Shown here piece after piece: positions 41,886-52,740 of a stretch of 64,000 bases of DNA. Each line of letters begins with the position of its first letter. Within the stretch, counting starts at the first letter, position 1. The translations under genes and the position numbers were made by a program. The notes under the pieces were generated by a model. It was not told the origin of the DNA, ran no database searches, and worked only from the letters and a program-made list of their open reading frames with translations. Origin of the DNA: Streptomyces sp. WMMC500 (lineage in GTDB: Bacteria; Actinomycetota; Actinomycetes; Streptomycetales; Streptomycetaceae); contig NZ_CP114905.1 in assembly GCF_027497195.1 (NCBI RefSeq), positions 4,413,001 through 4,477,000 of the forward strand, read 5' to 3'.

Positions 41886-43295
41886 GTGTCCGAAGGAGCC
41901 ACCCCCTCAGCCGACCCCTCAGTCGACCCCGCCGGCGCCCGCGGCTCCGGCAGACGCGGCCCCAGCAGACGCACCCTCGGCCGCGCCGCCGTCGCGGCCG
42001 CCGCCACCCCCGCCCTCGCCGGTACGTGGCAGACGCTCACCGCGTCCGCCGCCTCCGCCGCGGAGGCGGTCAGCGCCCGGAGCCGGGGCTGGACCGGCAC
42101 CTGGGCCGCCGCCGAGACGACCGTGCCCGCGGTCGACACCACCGCCTTCGCCGACCAGACCCTGCGCCAGGTCGTCCACACCAGCGCCGGCGGACGCGCG
42201 CTGCGTATCCGCCTCACCAACCAGTACGGCACCGAGCCCCTCGTCGTCGGCGAGGTCCGCGTCGCCCTCTCCGTCCCCGGCGACAGCACCGCCGTCCTAC
42301 CCGGCACCGACCGCGCGGTGCGCTTCGGCGGCCGTACGCCGGTGACGCTGGCGCCCGGCACCCGGCGGTGGAGCGACCCGGTGTCGCTGGAGGTGCCGAC
42401 CGCCGCGGACCTCGCCGTCAGCGTCTACCTGCCGCGGCCGACGCCGGGCGGCACGGTGCACAGGTCGGCGTTCCAGCGCAACCACGTCGCCGCCGGGAAC
42501 GTCGCCGCGAAGCCGGCCGTCGACCCCGAACGCACCGTCACGAGCTGGTACTTCCTCGCCGGCGTCGCCGTCACCGGCGCGGCGCCCGGCGCGGACGCCG
42601 GCGCCGGCACCGGATCCCGCCAGGCGATCGTCACCTTCGGCGACTCCATCACGGACGGCTCCGCCACCACCGTCGGCGCCAACCGCCGCTGGCCCGACGT
42701 CCTCGCCCGCCGCCTCCGCGACGAGGCGGGCCGCACCGGCACCGGCGTCCTCAACGCCGGCATCGGCGGCAACCGCCTCCTGCGCGACCCCAACCCGCCG
42801 CCCGGCTCCAACGCCGAGAACTACGCCCCGTACTTCGGCGAGGCCGGCATCCGCCGCTTCGCCCGCGACGTCCTGGACCAGCCGGCCGCCCGGCACGTCG
42901 TCGTCCTCCTCGGCATCAACGACCTCGGCCACCCCGGCCGCGACGCGCCCCGCGACGAGGAGGTCACCGCCGCCGAGCTCATCACCGGCCACCGCAGCCT
43001 CATCCGCCAGGCCCACGCCCGCGGCCTGCGCATCCACGGCGCGACGATCCTGCCGGTGGAGGGCGACGACCTCGGCTTCTACACCCCGGAGCGGGAGGAG
43101 GTACGCCAGGCGTTGAACGAGTGGATCCGCACCGGCGGCGAGTACGACGGCACCGTCGACTTCGACGCGGCCACCCGCGACCCGGCGCACCCGGGCCGCC
43201 TGCTGGCGGCGTACGACAGCGGCGACGGCCTGCACCCGAACGACGCGGGCATGGCGGCGATGGCGGAAGCGATACCCCTGCGCCTGTTCACCTGA
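41886..43295 (+). CDS. Tat-exported SGNH/GDSL esterase
   Basis: A 469-residue secreted hydrolase. Signal: RRGPSRRTLGRAAVAAAATPALA (~24-46). The family blocks are VTFGDSITDG (nucleophile Ser near 253), NAGIGGNRLL, VVLLGINDLGHPG and DGLHPNDAGM with the catalytic Asp and His. The ~200 residues before the catalytic domain (GWTGTWAAAETTVPAV to TSWYFLAGVAVTG) form the beta-rich domain typical of these long actinobacterial GDSL proteins. GTG start, GGGAGG seven bases upstream. Likely an extracellular carbohydrate or lipid esterase. Confidence 0.9.
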   Translation: MSEGATPSADPSVDPAGARGSGRRGPSRRTLGRAAVAAAATPALAGTWQTLTASAASAAEAVSARSRGWTGTWAAAETTVPAVDTTAFADQTLRQVVHTSAGGRALRIRLTNQYGTEPLVVGEVRVALSVPGDSTAVLPGTDRAVRFGGRTPVTLAPGTRRWSDPVSLEVPTAADLAVSVYLPRPTPGGTVHRSAFQRNHVAAGNVAAKPAVDPERTVTSWYFLAGVAVTGAAPGADAGAGTGSRQAIVTFGDSITDGSATTVGANRRWPDVLARRLRDEAGRTGTGVLNAGIGGNRLLRDPNPPPGSNAENYAPYFGEAGIRRFARDVLDQPAARHVVVLLGINDLGHPGRDAPRDEEVTAAELITGHRSLIRQAHARGLRIHGATILPVEGDDLGFYTPEREEVRQALNEWIRTGGEYDGTVDFDAATRDPAHPGRLLAAYDSGDGLHPNDAGMAAMAEAIPLRLFT

Positions 43296-43324
43296 TCCGC
43301 GCGCGTCCCACGCGAGCCGCACGA

Positions 43325-43365
43325 GGGCCGGCCCGCGGCGTCGTCTCGACGCCGCGGGCCGGCCC
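43325..43365. terminator. Perfect 19-bp hairpin between esterase and carboxypeptidase genes
   Basis: The arms at 43325-43343 and 43347-43365 are exact complements around a 3-base loop TCT, followed on the plus strand by CTTTCG. The genes are convergent, and the structure can end both transcripts. It is the strongest terminator in the window. Confidence 0.88.
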
Positions 43366-43401
43366 CTTTCGCTCCGTTGTCATCCCGTACGGGCCGACGG
43401 G

Positions 43402-44370
43402 TCAGTCGCGCTGGGCGTTCTCCGGGAGCTGGCGGAGCTTCATCGTGCTGGCGGTGCGGCTGCCGAAGCCGTAGTCCAGGAGCTTCGCCGCGTCCTTGTA
43501 GCGGTCGCTGGCGTTGAGGACCACGCCGATGTACGTCTTGCTGCCGCGCTTGGCGGTGAAGACCAGGCACGGGCCGGACGGGGTGGTGGTGCCGGTCTTC
43601 ATGCCGTTGGCGCCGCTGTAGGAGCCGAGGAGCTGGTTGGTGTTGTACCAGGTGTACGTGCGGCGGTTGCCGTTGCTGGCGGTGGCGTAGCGCACGGCCT
43701 TCGTCTTGGAGATGATCTCGCGGAACTTGCCGGAGTAGTTGTACGCGCTCTTCGCCAGTTTCGCCATGTCGCGCGGTGTCGAGTAGTTGTTGCCGGTGGC
43801 GGAGATGCCGTCGAAGGAGTCGAACTTGGTGTTCGTCATCCCCAGGAAGTCGGCCTTGGCGTTCATCTTCTTGATGAACGACTTCACCCGCGCCGAGGTC
43901 GTGCTGCCCGAGCCGTACGTGTCGGCCAGCGCGTACGCGGCGTCGCAGCCGGAGGGGAGCATCATCGCGTACAGCAGCGTGCCGACGGCGACCTTGTCGC
44001 CGGTCTTCAGATCGGCGGTGCTGGCGCCCTTGTTGACGACGTAGTCGCGGTACGCCTGCTTGATGGTGACCTTCTTGTCGAGGTTCAGGTTCGGCTGGCT
44101 GAGCACCACGCGCGCGGTCATGATCTTCGTGGTGCTGGCGATCTGCCGCTTGGTGTCGGACCCCTTGCCGAAGACCTTGGCGCCCGACCCGTCCACCAGG
44201 AACGCGCCCTTGGCCGAGACGCTGGGCGCCGCGGCGGCCTCGGCCGCGTTCGCCGGCGCGGCCATCGGGGCCACGGCCAGCACGGCACCCGCGGCCACGA
44301 CCCCGGCCGTCGTCTTACGGAACCGGGTGCCCGTGCGGCGCGGGCGGACGCTGTGTTCTGTTGTTGTCAA
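43402..44370 (-). CDS. D-alanyl-D-alanine carboxypeptidase (peptidase S11)
   Basis: A 322-residue penicillin-binding protein. The signal/anchor is TTAGVVAAGAVLAVAPMAAPANA. Active-site motifs: SxxK in RQIASTTKIMTA, the second motif as SGC (LPSGCDAAYAL, where most have SxN), and KTG in GMKTGTT. It trims terminal D-Ala from peptidoglycan stem peptides. Start is TTG at 44370, with GGAG eight bases upstream; no better start encodes the signal. Compared with DacA it is short and has no C-terminal amphipathic anchor. Confidence 0.9.
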   Translation of the reverse strand: MTTTEHSVRPRRTGTRFRKTTAGVVAAGAVLAVAPMAAPANAAEAAAAPSVSAKGAFLVDGSGAKVFGKGSDTKRQIASTTKIMTARVVLSQPNLNLDKKVTIKQAYRDYVVNKGASTADLKTGDKVAVGTLLYAMMLPSGCDAAYALADTYGSGSTTSARVKSFIKKMNAKADFLGMTNTKFDSFDGISATGNNYSTPRDMAKLAKSAYNYSGKFREIISKTKAVRYATASNGNRRTYTWYNTNQLLGSYSGANGMKTGTTTPSGPCLVFTAKRGSKTYIGVVLNASDRYKDAAKLLDYGFGSRTASTMKLRQLPENAQRD

Positions 44371-44587
44371 GGCAGTTGCTCCGATGCTCCGAATGTCGGT
44401 GCGCGGCGCGCTTGCGCGTCGCGCGCGGCGCCGGCGTGAGCCTCACGGCGGGCGCGGCGGCTGCGCCGCTCCTTCTCCCGACTCACGAGAGGGCTCGATG
44501 GATGTACGACGACGGGTGTGATTCCTGCGGTTCCCGATGTGCCGTACGTGCGCGGAGGGTTGACATGTCCGCGAAGAGCGCGCTTCC

Positions 44588-44605
44588 TTACTGACAGGTC
44601 AGTAA
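44588..44605. promoter_or_regulatory. Perfect 18-bp palindrome upstream of the secretory lipase
   Basis: TTACTGAC-AG-GTCAGTAA is the type of operator bound by TetR-family repressors. A -35-like TTGACA lies at 44560-44565, so the palindrome falls over the expected -10/start region. There is no tetR gene nearby; the regulator would act from elsewhere. Confidence 0.6.
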
Positions 44606-44643
44606 CTTCTGTTGGCAGAGTCGCCCTCCGAGGAGTTGCCCAC

Positions 44644-45870
44644 ATGCATAGCCGAACCCTCCGGCGTGCCTTCGGCACGCTCGCCGGCACCACCGCCGCG
44701 GCAGTCGCCGCCACCGTCGCCCTGCCGCTCACCGCCACCGCGGCCGGGGAACGGCCGCCGTTCTACGAGCCGCCCGCCGCGCTCCCCGCGGACAACGGCG
44801 ACGTCATCCGCTCCGAGCCGTCCGTCTACTACCTCGACCCGCTCAAGACCCTCAAGGTCGACGCGAACGTCCAGCGCGTCATGTACCGCTCCACCGACGG
44901 CCGCGGCGCACCCGTCGCCGTCACCGGCACCGTCATCACCCCGAAGTCCGCCTGGCGGGGCTCCGGCGAGCGTCCCGTCATCGGGTACGCCGCCGGCACC
45001 CAGGGCCTCGGCGACCAGTGCGCGCCGTCGCGCCAGCTCGCCAACGGCACCGAGTACGAGGGCCTGTTCGTCAAGGGCCTGCTCGCCCGCGGCTACGGCA
45101 TCGCCATGACCGACTACGAGGGGCTCGGCACCCCCGGCCTGCACACGTACATGAACCGCGCCGTCCAGGGCCACGCCGTCCTCGACTCCGTCCGCGCCGC
45201 GCAGCGCCTGGCCGCCGCGGGCCTCCCCGACGACGGCCCCGTCGCCGTCTACGGCTACTCCCAGGGCGGCGGCGCGGCCGCCGCCGCCGCCGAACTCGCC
45301 CGCTCCTACGCGCCGGACCTCGACGTCAAGGGCGTCGCGGCGGGCGCGGTCCCCGCGGACCTGGCCGCGGTCGGCCGCAACCTCGACGGCTCGCTGTACG
45401 CCGCCTTCCTCGGCTTCGCCGTCGCCGGCCTCGCCGAGGGCTCGGACGTCGACCTCGACCCGTACCTCAACGACCGCGGCCGGCAGGTGATGGCCGAGGC
45501 GGCGGAGACGTGCACGGCGGAGGCCGTGCTGCGCTACCCCTTCCTGCAGTCGAAGACGCTGACCGCCGACGGCCGGCCGATCACCGACTACATGGAGGAC
45601 TCGCCCTGGCGCGAGGTCGTCGGGGAGCAGCGGATCGGCGTGCGGAAGCCGGAGGTTCCGGTGTTCGTCTCGCACAGCATGCTGGACGACGTCATTCCGT
45701 ACGGGGTCGGGAAGAAGCTGGTCGCGGACTGGTGCGCGAAGGGCGCGACGGTGGACTTCTCGACGAACGTCGCGCCGACGCACGTGGGCGGCGCGGTGGC
45801 GTCGTATCCGGCGGCGTACGGGTGGCTGGAGGGCCGGCTCGCGGGCGGGCCGGCACCGTCGGACTGCTGA
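44644..45870 (+). CDS. Secreted lipase (LIP / secretory lipase family)
   Basis: A 408-residue secreted alpha/beta hydrolase. Signal: RAFGTLAGTTAAAVAATVALPLTATAA. Catalytic residues: Ser in VAVYGYSQGGGAA, Asp in VSHSMLDDVIPY, His in APTHVGGAV. Fungal-type motifs such as GYAAGTQGLGDQCAPS and AMTDYEGLGTPGLHTYMN define the family. GAGGAG precedes the ATG. It probably hydrolyses host or environmental lipids and esters. The palindrome 40 bp upstream implies repression by a TetR-type protein. Confidence 0.92.
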   Translation: MHSRTLRRAFGTLAGTTAAAVAATVALPLTATAAGERPPFYEPPAALPADNGDVIRSEPSVYYLDPLKTLKVDANVQRVMYRSTDGRGAPVAVTGTVITPKSAWRGSGERPVIGYAAGTQGLGDQCAPSRQLANGTEYEGLFVKGLLARGYGIAMTDYEGLGTPGLHTYMNRAVQGHAVLDSVRAAQRLAAAGLPDDGPVAVYGYSQGGGAAAAAAELARSYAPDLDVKGVAAGAVPADLAAVGRNLDGSLYAAFLGFAVAGLAEGSDVDLDPYLNDRGRQVMAEAAETCTAEAVLRYPFLQSKTLTADGRPITDYMEDSPWREVVGEQRIGVRKPEVPVFVSHSMLDDVIPYGVGKKLVADWCAKGATVDFSTNVAPTHVGGAVASYPAAYGWLEGRLAGGPAPSDC

Positions 45871-45948
45871 GCAGCCCCACGGCCGGGCCGGCCGACCGCT
45901 GTCCGCCCGACCGCTGATCCGGCCGACCGCTGATCCGGCCGTACGCGC
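45871..45948. repeat. Short tandem repeats between convergent lipase and exporter genes
   Basis: GACCGCTGATCCGGCC occurs twice, and a variant GACCGCTGTCCGCCCG precedes it. The 16-17 bp period gives a small array with no clear hairpin. It may be a duplication scar or a weak terminator. Confidence 0.6.
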
Positions 45949-47619
45949 TCACGCCCCCCGTTCCGCCGTCCGTACGGAACGGGGGGTTCCGCGCAGCAGC
46001 GCGGCGCCCGCGAGCTGGAGCGCGGCGAGGACGGCGAGGAGTTGCGCCGGCGAGAGCGCGGACGCCGCGGCGGCGGTGAGCGCCGCACCGGCGGCACCCG
46101 CGGTGGTCTTGAGCCCGGCGCCGAGGGTGAAGACCTGGGTGCGGACCGCGGGCGGCGCGTGGTCGGCGCGGATCCGCAGCGTGGCGGCGAGCAGCGGCCC
46201 GTCGCAGAGCCCGGCGAGGCCGAAGAGCGCCACGCACAGCGGGTACGGGGCCGCCGCGGCGGCACCGAGCAGCGCCACCCCCGTACCGACGAGGCAGACC
46301 GCCGCCAGCCGCACGTCGGAGGAGCCCGGTGCCCGCCGCGCCGCGGCCAGCGCACCGGCGAGGGCTCCGGCGGCCAGCACGGTGAGCAGCACACCGCCAC
46401 CGCCGGGATAGCCCCGCCGGTCGGCGAGGAGCACGGCGGCGGGGGCGAGGCCGCCGACGCCGACGAAGGCGAGCGAGGTGGCGGCGGTGATCCCCCGCAG
46501 CGCGGGCACGCGCCACAACACCCGCAGCCCCGCGAGAAGTTCCCCCCAGAGCCCGTGCCCCGGCGGGCGGCGGGCGGGAGGGTCGGGGTGGTCGGAGGGG
46601 TCGGGACGGTCGGAGAGGTCGGGTCGATCGGAGCCGTCGGGACGGTCGGAGTGGTCCGGGCGGTCCGGGCGGCGTACGCGTGCGAGGGTACGCAGCCGCC
46701 ACCGGCCCTCCTCCCGGCCGGGCCGAGGTCCGGCGGACCCCGCGCCCTCGCTCAGCGACGGCCGGGCGTCCCCGGCCTTGCCGTCCGGCCGCGCGTTCGC
46801 GCCCTCCCGGCCGGGCGGCGACGGGCAGCGGTCCTTCGGGTCGTCCGCGGCGGCGCGGGTACGCAGCCGCCACCGGCGGGGGCCCGGGACGGGTCCGGTG
46901 CACGCCGGCGCCGCGCGGTCGGCCGCGGCCCCGGAACGCTCTCCGCCCGGCCCGGCATCCGCCGCGAGCACACGCGCATCCGGCTCGCCCCCGCCGGACG
47001 ACTGCCCGCCGTCCGAAGTCCCCTCCTCCGGCCGGGCGTTCGGGCCTGCCCCGCCCCCGCGCGGCAGGCGCAGCGTCGTCGCCAGGCCCGCCGCGCCCGC
47101 CGCCGAGGCGACCAGCGTCGCCATCGCCGGGCCCGGGCCCCACAGACCCGCCGCCGTCGTCACCGCCGCAGGGGCGGCGATGCCCGCCGCGTTGTACGTG
47201 GCCGCGTCCAGGGCGTACGCGCGGGCGCGCGCGCCGGTGTCCGGGACCAGGCCCGCGAGCACGCTCGACAGGCCGCCGGTGACCATCGGGCCGCAGCAGC
47301 CGCCCAGCGCCGCCACCGCCAGCACCACCGGCACCGGCGCGCGGCCGAGCGTGAGCGCGACGCCCGCGATGGCCGCCGCGAAGACGCCGAGCGCCGCGAC
47401 GTGGAACGCCGCGCCCGCACCCCGGGCCCGCGCGGCCAGCGCCCCCGTCAGCGGGGCGGCGACGGCGTGCGGCGCCATCCACGCCGCGAGCACCGCCGCG
47501 CCCTGCGCGGCGCTGCCGGTCCGGTGGAGGGCGAGCAGCGTGACGGCGACGGCCATGCCGTCGTCGGCGAGGCGGGCGCAGGTGGCCGTGGCCAGGTACC
47601 GCCGCACTCCCCGCCCCAT
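45949..47619 (-). CDS. MFS transporter with a long low-complexity central loop
   Basis: A 556-residue major facilitator with two blocks of about six helices. Block 1 (~1-190) includes RLADDGMAVAVTLLALHRTG; block 2 (~365-556) includes GITAATSLAFVGVGGLAPAAVLLADRRGYPG and LFGLAGLCDGPLLAATL. The loop between them (~192-362) is unusually long and polar; it contains two copies of RWRLRT and a run of DRPDHSDRPDGSDRPD-type repeats. Most MFS loops are 30-60 residues. GGGAGGGG precedes the ATG. The substrate is unknown; members of this group are often drug or siderophore exporters. Confidence 0.82.
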   Translation of the reverse strand: MGRGVRRYLATATCARLADDGMAVAVTLLALHRTGSAAQGAAVLAAWMAPHAVAAPLTGALAARARGAGAAFHVAALGVFAAAIAGVALTLGRAPVPVVLAVAALGGCCGPMVTGGLSSVLAGLVPDTGARARAYALDAATYNAAGIAAPAAVTTAAGLWGPGPAMATLVASAAGAAGLATTLRLPRGGGAGPNARPEEGTSDGGQSSGGGEPDARVLAADAGPGGERSGAAADRAAPACTGPVPGPRRWRLRTRAAADDPKDRCPSPPGREGANARPDGKAGDARPSLSEGAGSAGPRPGREEGRWRLRTLARVRRPDRPDHSDRPDGSDRPDLSDRPDPSDHPDPPARRPPGHGLWGELLAGLRVLWRVPALRGITAATSLAFVGVGGLAPAAVLLADRRGYPGGGGVLLTVLAAGALAGALAAARRAPGSSDVRLAAVCLVGTGVALLGAAAAAPYPLCVALFGLAGLCDGPLLAATLRIRADHAPPAVRTQVFTLGAGLKTTAGAAGAALTAAAASALSPAQLLAVLAALQLAGAALLRGTPRSVRTAERGA

Positions 47620-47698
47620 GCGCCCGCCCCTCCCGCGCGTCCCGTCCCGCTTCCCCTGCCCGCGATTCCCGTCGCGGACAGGCGTCCACCCCGGCTCC

Positions 47699-47749
47699 GT
47701 AACGGCTTATAATCCTAAGACGTTACCATCGCCTTCGCCCGCCCAGGAG
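47699..47749 (+). promoter_or_regulatory. Promoter of the CGNR gene, with TATAAT inside an inverted repeat
   Basis: GTAACG (47699-47704) and CGTTAC (47721-47726) are perfect complements flanking a consensus -10 TATAAT (47708-47713). AGGAG at 47745-47749 is the ribosome-binding site. A full TATAAT is rare in such GC-rich DNA. The repeat around it is a likely repressor site, perhaps for the CGNR protein itself. Confidence 0.6.
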
Positions 47750-47755
47750 CCCTCG

Positions 47756-48376
47756 ATGACCCCGCCGCCCCCGCCCGCGGCCCACGGCTTCCGCCCCGCC
47801 CAGCGCCTCCTCGACGTCGCCAACGCCGTCCGCCGCGACCCGCGCACCTCCCGCGCCGACCTCGCCCGCCTCCTCGCCGCCCACGGCGAGACGCCCGCCG
47901 ACCTCGCGCCCGGCGCCTTCACGGACGCCGACGCCGACGCGCTGCGCGGCGCCGCCCGGCGCATGACCGCCGTGCTCACCGAGCCCGACGCGGACCGCGC
48001 CGCCGCCGCGCTCAACGCCGTGTTCGCGGAGTGCGGCGCCCGGCCCCGGCTCTCCCGGCACGGCGACCACCCCTGGCACCTGCACGTGGACCGCGGCGAG
48101 GACGCCGGCTGGGCCGACTGGTTCCTCGCCTCCGGCGCGCTCGCGCTGGCGCAGCTCCTCACCGAGTACGGGCAGCCGCCCTGGGGCGAGTGCGCCGCAC
48201 CCGACTGCACCGTCCTCTACCTCGGCACCGGGCCGGGCAGCGCCCGCCGCTACTGCTCCCCGGCGTGCGCGTCCCGTACGCGCGTCGCCGCCCACCGCCG
48301 CCGCAGGCGGGGGGAGCGGGGAGAGCAGACCGAGCAGGGAGAGCAGACAAAGCGGGCCGGACAGACCCGTGCCTGA
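47756..48376 (+). CDS. CGNR zinc-finger / ABATE-domain protein
   Basis: A 206-residue protein. The N-terminal ABATE-type part has [32 protein letters not shown]. The C-terminal zinc knuckle is [13 protein letters not shown] and [20 protein letters not shown], with four Cys ligands; the CGNR tetrad reads CASR here. The last ~18 residues are a simple repeat ([19 protein letters not shown]). These proteins are presumed transcription factors, stress-related in some cases. Its own promoter has an operator-like palindrome, so autoregulation is possible. Confidence 0.85.
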   Translation: MTPPPPPAAHGFRPAQRLLDVANAVRRDPRTSRADLARLLAAHGETPADLAPGAFTDADADALRGAARRMTAVLTEPDADRAAAALNAVFAECGARPRLSRHGDHPWHLHVDRGEDAGWADWFLASGALALAQLLTEYGQPPWGECAAPDCTVLYLGTGPGSARRYCSPACASRTRVAAHRRRRRGERGEQTEQGEQTKRAGQTRA

Positions 48377-48499
48377 TCCGCGCCCACCCCGAGCAGCCAC
48401 GCCCCGCCCCACTTCGTACCGTTTGCGCGCTTCCGCCGGTCTTGTTTCAGTGGGGTGAGGCCCGGGCACCACCCCACCCACCGCAGCGGAGACTCCCCC

Positions 48500-51079
48500 A
48501 TGTCCCTCTCCCCCCTCGGCTCCCACGGCTCCTCCGACCCGTTCTCCGAGCTGCTCAACCGCTTCTTCGGCATGTCCCCCGCCACCTCACCGCCCGCCGT
48601 CCAGCGCGTGCCCATCGGCCGCCTCCTCACCGACTCCGCGCGCGAGCTGATCGGCCGGGCCCAGCGCCGCGCCGAGGAGGACGGCAGCGTCGACCTCGAC
48701 ACCGAGCACCTGCTCTGGGCCTGCACCCAGGTGGACCCCGCCCGCTCCGTCCTCGCCCACGCCGGGGCCGACCCCGACGAGCTGGCCCGGGTCGTCGCGG
48801 AAGCGCTGCCGGGGGAGGGGAGCGCGGCGTCGTCGGAGCCGGAGCTGACACCCGCCGCGAAGCGGGTGCTGCGGGGCGCGGTGGCCCGCTCGCAGGCCGC
48901 CGGCACGTCGTACATCGGCCCCGAGCACATCCTCGGCGCCCTCCTCGACGACCCGGACGCCGGCGCCGCCCGGCTGCTCGGCGCGTACGGCACGGACACC
49001 GACCGGCTCCGCAGCACCGCGGAGGCCGCCACCGGCCCCCAGGCCGGACCCGCCGCGGCCCCCGGCAGAACCGGCGGGACCGGCCAGGGCCGCGCGCAGC
49101 CGCAGAGCGACACGCCGACCCTGGACGAGTACGGCCGCGACATCACCGCCGAGGCCCGCGCCGGCCGGCTCGACCCCGTCGTGGGGCGCGCCGAGGAGAT
49201 CGAGCAGACCGTCGAGATCCTCTCCCGCCGTACGAAGAACAACCCCGTGCTCATCGGCGAACCCGGCGTCGGCAAGACGGCCATCGTGGAGGGCCTGGCG
49301 CAGCGCATCGAGTCGGGCGACGTGCCGCAGACGCTCTCCGGCAGGCGCGTGGTGGCGCTGGACCTGGCCGGGCTGGTCGCGGGCTCGAAGTACCGCGGCG
49401 AGTTCGAGGAGCGGCTGAAGAAGGTCATCGAGGAGGTGCGGAGCGCCGAGAGCAGCACGATCCTGTTCATCGACGAGCTGCACACGGTCGTCGGCGCAGG
49501 CGCCGGCGGCGAGGGCGCCATGGACGCGGGCAACATGCTCAAGCCGGCGCTCGCCCGCGGCGAGCTGCACGTCGTCGGCGCCACGACGATCGGCGAGTAC
49601 CGCAGGCACGTGGAGAAGGACGCCGCGCTGGAGCGCCGCTTCCAGCCGGTGCTGGTGCCGGAGCCGACCGTGGCGGAGACCGTGCAGATCCTCGAAGGGC
49701 TGCGGGACTCGTACGAGGCACACCACCAGGTCCGCTTCTCCGAGGAGGCGCTGACCGCCGCCGCCGAGCTGTCCGACCGCTACGTCTCCGACCGCTTCCT
49801 GCCCGACAAGGCCATCGACCTGGTGGACCAGGCGGGCGCGCGGGTCCGGCTGCGCTCGATGGGCCGCAGCACCGAGGTCGTCGACCGCGAGGACCGGCTC
49901 GCCAAGCTGCGCCGCGAGAAGGACGAGGCGGTCGCGGCGGAGAAGTACGAGAAGGCGTCGCAGATCAAGGAGCGGATCGCCGAGACGGAGGCGGAGCTGG
50001 CGGGCGTCGAGGAGCGGCGCGAGGGCGTGCGGGAGGTGACCGCGGACGACATCGCCGGGGTCCTGTCGCGCTCGACCGGCATCCCCGTCGCGCAGTTGAC
50101 GGAGAGCGAGAAGGACAAGCTGCTGAAGCTGGAGGACGCGCTGCACGAGCGGGTCGTCGGCCAGGACGAGGCGGTGGTGGCGGTCTCCGAGGCGGTACGC
50201 CGCGGGCGGGCCGGCATGAGCGACCCGGACCGGCCGACGGGCTCGTTCCTCTTCCTCGGCCCCACCGGCGTCGGCAAGACGGAGCTGGCGAAGGCGCTGG
50301 CGGACCTGCTGTTCGGCGACGAGAACCGGATGATCCGCTTCGACATGAGCGAGTTCCAGGAGCGGCACACGGTCTCCCGGCTGCTGGGCGCCCCGCCCGG
50401 CTACGTCGGCTACGAGGAGGCCGGGCAGTTGACGGAGAAGGTGCGCAGGCACCCGTACAGCGTGCTGCTCTTCGACGAGATCGAGAAGGCGCACCCGGAC
50501 GTCTTCTCGGCGCTGCTCCAGGTGCTGGAGGACGGGCGGCTGACGGACGCCCAGGGGCGGACCGTCGACTTCCGCAACACCGTCGTCATCATGACGTCGA
50601 ACATCGGCGCGCAGCGGATCCTGGCGCACGAGGGGCGGGCAGAAGAGATCCGGGACGAGCTGATGGAGGACCTGCGCGCCCGCTTCCTGCCGGAGTTCCT
50701 CAACCGCATCGACGAGGTCATCATCTTCCACGGGCTGACGGCCGAGGACCTCGCCTCGGTGGTGGACCTGCTGCTGGACCGCAGCCGGCGGCGGCTGCGC
50801 GCGCAGGAGGTCGGCCTGGAGGTGACGGAGGCGGCGAAGGAGCGCCTCGTCGCGCTCGGGCACCAGCCGGAGTTCGGCGCCCGGCCGCTGCGCCGCACGC
50901 TCCAGCGGGAGCTGGACAACCGGATCGCGAACCTGCTGCTGGACGGGTCGGTACGGCCCGGGGACACGGTGCTGGCGGACGTGGACGCGGACAGCGGCGA
51001 GCTGGTGTGCGCGCTCGTACGGCCGGAGGGCATGCGGGTCTCGGAGGGCGGTCCCGCGTCGCTGCCGGAAGCGGCCTGA
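48500..51079 (+). CDS. Hsp100 ATPase (ClpC/ClpB type) apparently lacking the ClpP-docking loop
   Basis: An 859-residue double-AAA chaperone. N-domain with [28 protein letters not shown]-1 Walker [17 protein letters not shown] near 253 and Walker [16 protein letters not shown]; a UVR-type middle segment [21 protein letters not shown] as in ClpC; AAA-2 Walker [17 protein letters not shown] near 588, sensor/pore [16 protein letters not shown], and [10 protein letters not shown]. After SNIGAQ the usual ClpC/ClpA stretch with the [ILV]-G-[FL] tripeptide that docks ClpP is replaced by [16 protein letters not shown]. It is therefore more likely a ClpP-independent unfoldase/disaggregase. ATG at 48500 after CGGAGA. 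The long ClpB M-domain coiled coil is also absent. Confidence 0.88.
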   Translation: MSLSPLGSHGSSDPFSELLNRFFGMSPATSPPAVQRVPIGRLLTDSARELIGRAQRRAEEDGSVDLDTEHLLWACTQVDPARSVLAHAGADPDELARVVAEALPGEGSAASSEPELTPAAKRVLRGAVARSQAAGTSYIGPEHILGALLDDPDAGAARLLGAYGTDTDRLRSTAEAATGPQAGPAAAPGRTGGTGQGRAQPQSDTPTLDEYGRDITAEARAGRLDPVVGRAEEIEQTVEILSRRTKNNPVLIGEPGVGKTAIVEGLAQRIESGDVPQTLSGRRVVALDLAGLVAGSKYRGEFEERLKKVIEEVRSAESSTILFIDELHTVVGAGAGGEGAMDAGNMLKPALARGELHVVGATTIGEYRRHVEKDAALERRFQPVLVPEPTVAETVQILEGLRDSYEAHHQVRFSEEALTAAAELSDRYVSDRFLPDKAIDLVDQAGARVRLRSMGRSTEVVDREDRLAKLRREKDEAVAAEKYEKASQIKERIAETEAELAGVEERREGVREVTADDIAGVLSRSTGIPVAQLTESEKDKLLKLEDALHERVVGQDEAVVAVSEAVRRGRAGMSDPDRPTGSFLFLGPTGVGKTELAKALADLLFGDENRMIRFDMSEFQERHTVSRLLGAPPGYVGYEEAGQLTEKVRRHPYSVLLFDEIEKAHPDVFSALLQVLEDGRLTDAQGRTVDFRNTVVIMTSNIGAQRILAHEGRAEEIRDELMEDLRARFLPEFLNRIDEVIIFHGLTAEDLASVVDLLLDRSRRRLRAQEVGLEVTEAAKERLVALGHQPEFGARPLRRTLQRELDNRIANLLLDGSVRPGDTVLADVDADSGELVCALVRPEGMRVSEGGPASLPEAA

Positions 51080-51089
51080 GGGCTGCGGC

Positions 51090-51131
51090 CGCGCGCCCCG
51101 CCCGCGTCACGCCGGTCGCGCCCCGCCCGCG

Positions 51132-51140
<9 letters not shown>
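51090..51140. repeat. Tandem duplication across the 3' ends of the Hsp100 and Rho genes
   Basis: GCGCCCCGCCCGCGTCACGCCGGT occurs twice in direct succession, with at most a base of difference at the junction. The second copy contains the stop codon of the leftward rho gene. There is no separate hairpin between the two convergent genes. Confidence 0.75.
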
Positions 51141-52418
<1,278 letters not shown>

Positions 52419-52740
52419 GCACGGTCCTTTCACGGACGGTGTCGCGGTTCCAAAGGTGTGTGGGATGTGCGGCAGAGGCGCGGCTTGGGCACGCGCGGCC
52501 GCGGAGGGTGGAACAACCTCGCTCGGCGTCAGTCAGCGACTCGACGGAGAACCGGAGCGCGGTGGTGAAGAAGCACGGGCGCCGACTGTGGGCGCGACTC
52601 GGTGCTGATGTCAGCGTAACACTCCCCGTCCCCCGGCCATTCCCCTGAGCCGCTACGGGCCCGCCGACCAGGCCCGTAGCGGTACATCCGGGGAAAAGGG
52701 CTGCCCCGCTGTCACAGGCGCGTGTCACAGTGCTAGGGAC
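52419..52740. promoter_or_regulatory. Divergent control region of rho and the AAA regulator
   Basis: A 322-bp spacer without a gene. GCTACGGGCC (52652-52661) and GGCCCGTAGC (52671-52680) form a perfect 10-bp stem, possibly a leader structure. Close to the rightward start, TGTCACAG is repeated at 52710-52717 and 52723-52730; these direct repeats abut the ATG at 52741, which has no Shine-Dalgarno site, so a leaderless message with a flanking operator is possible. Confidence 0.5.
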
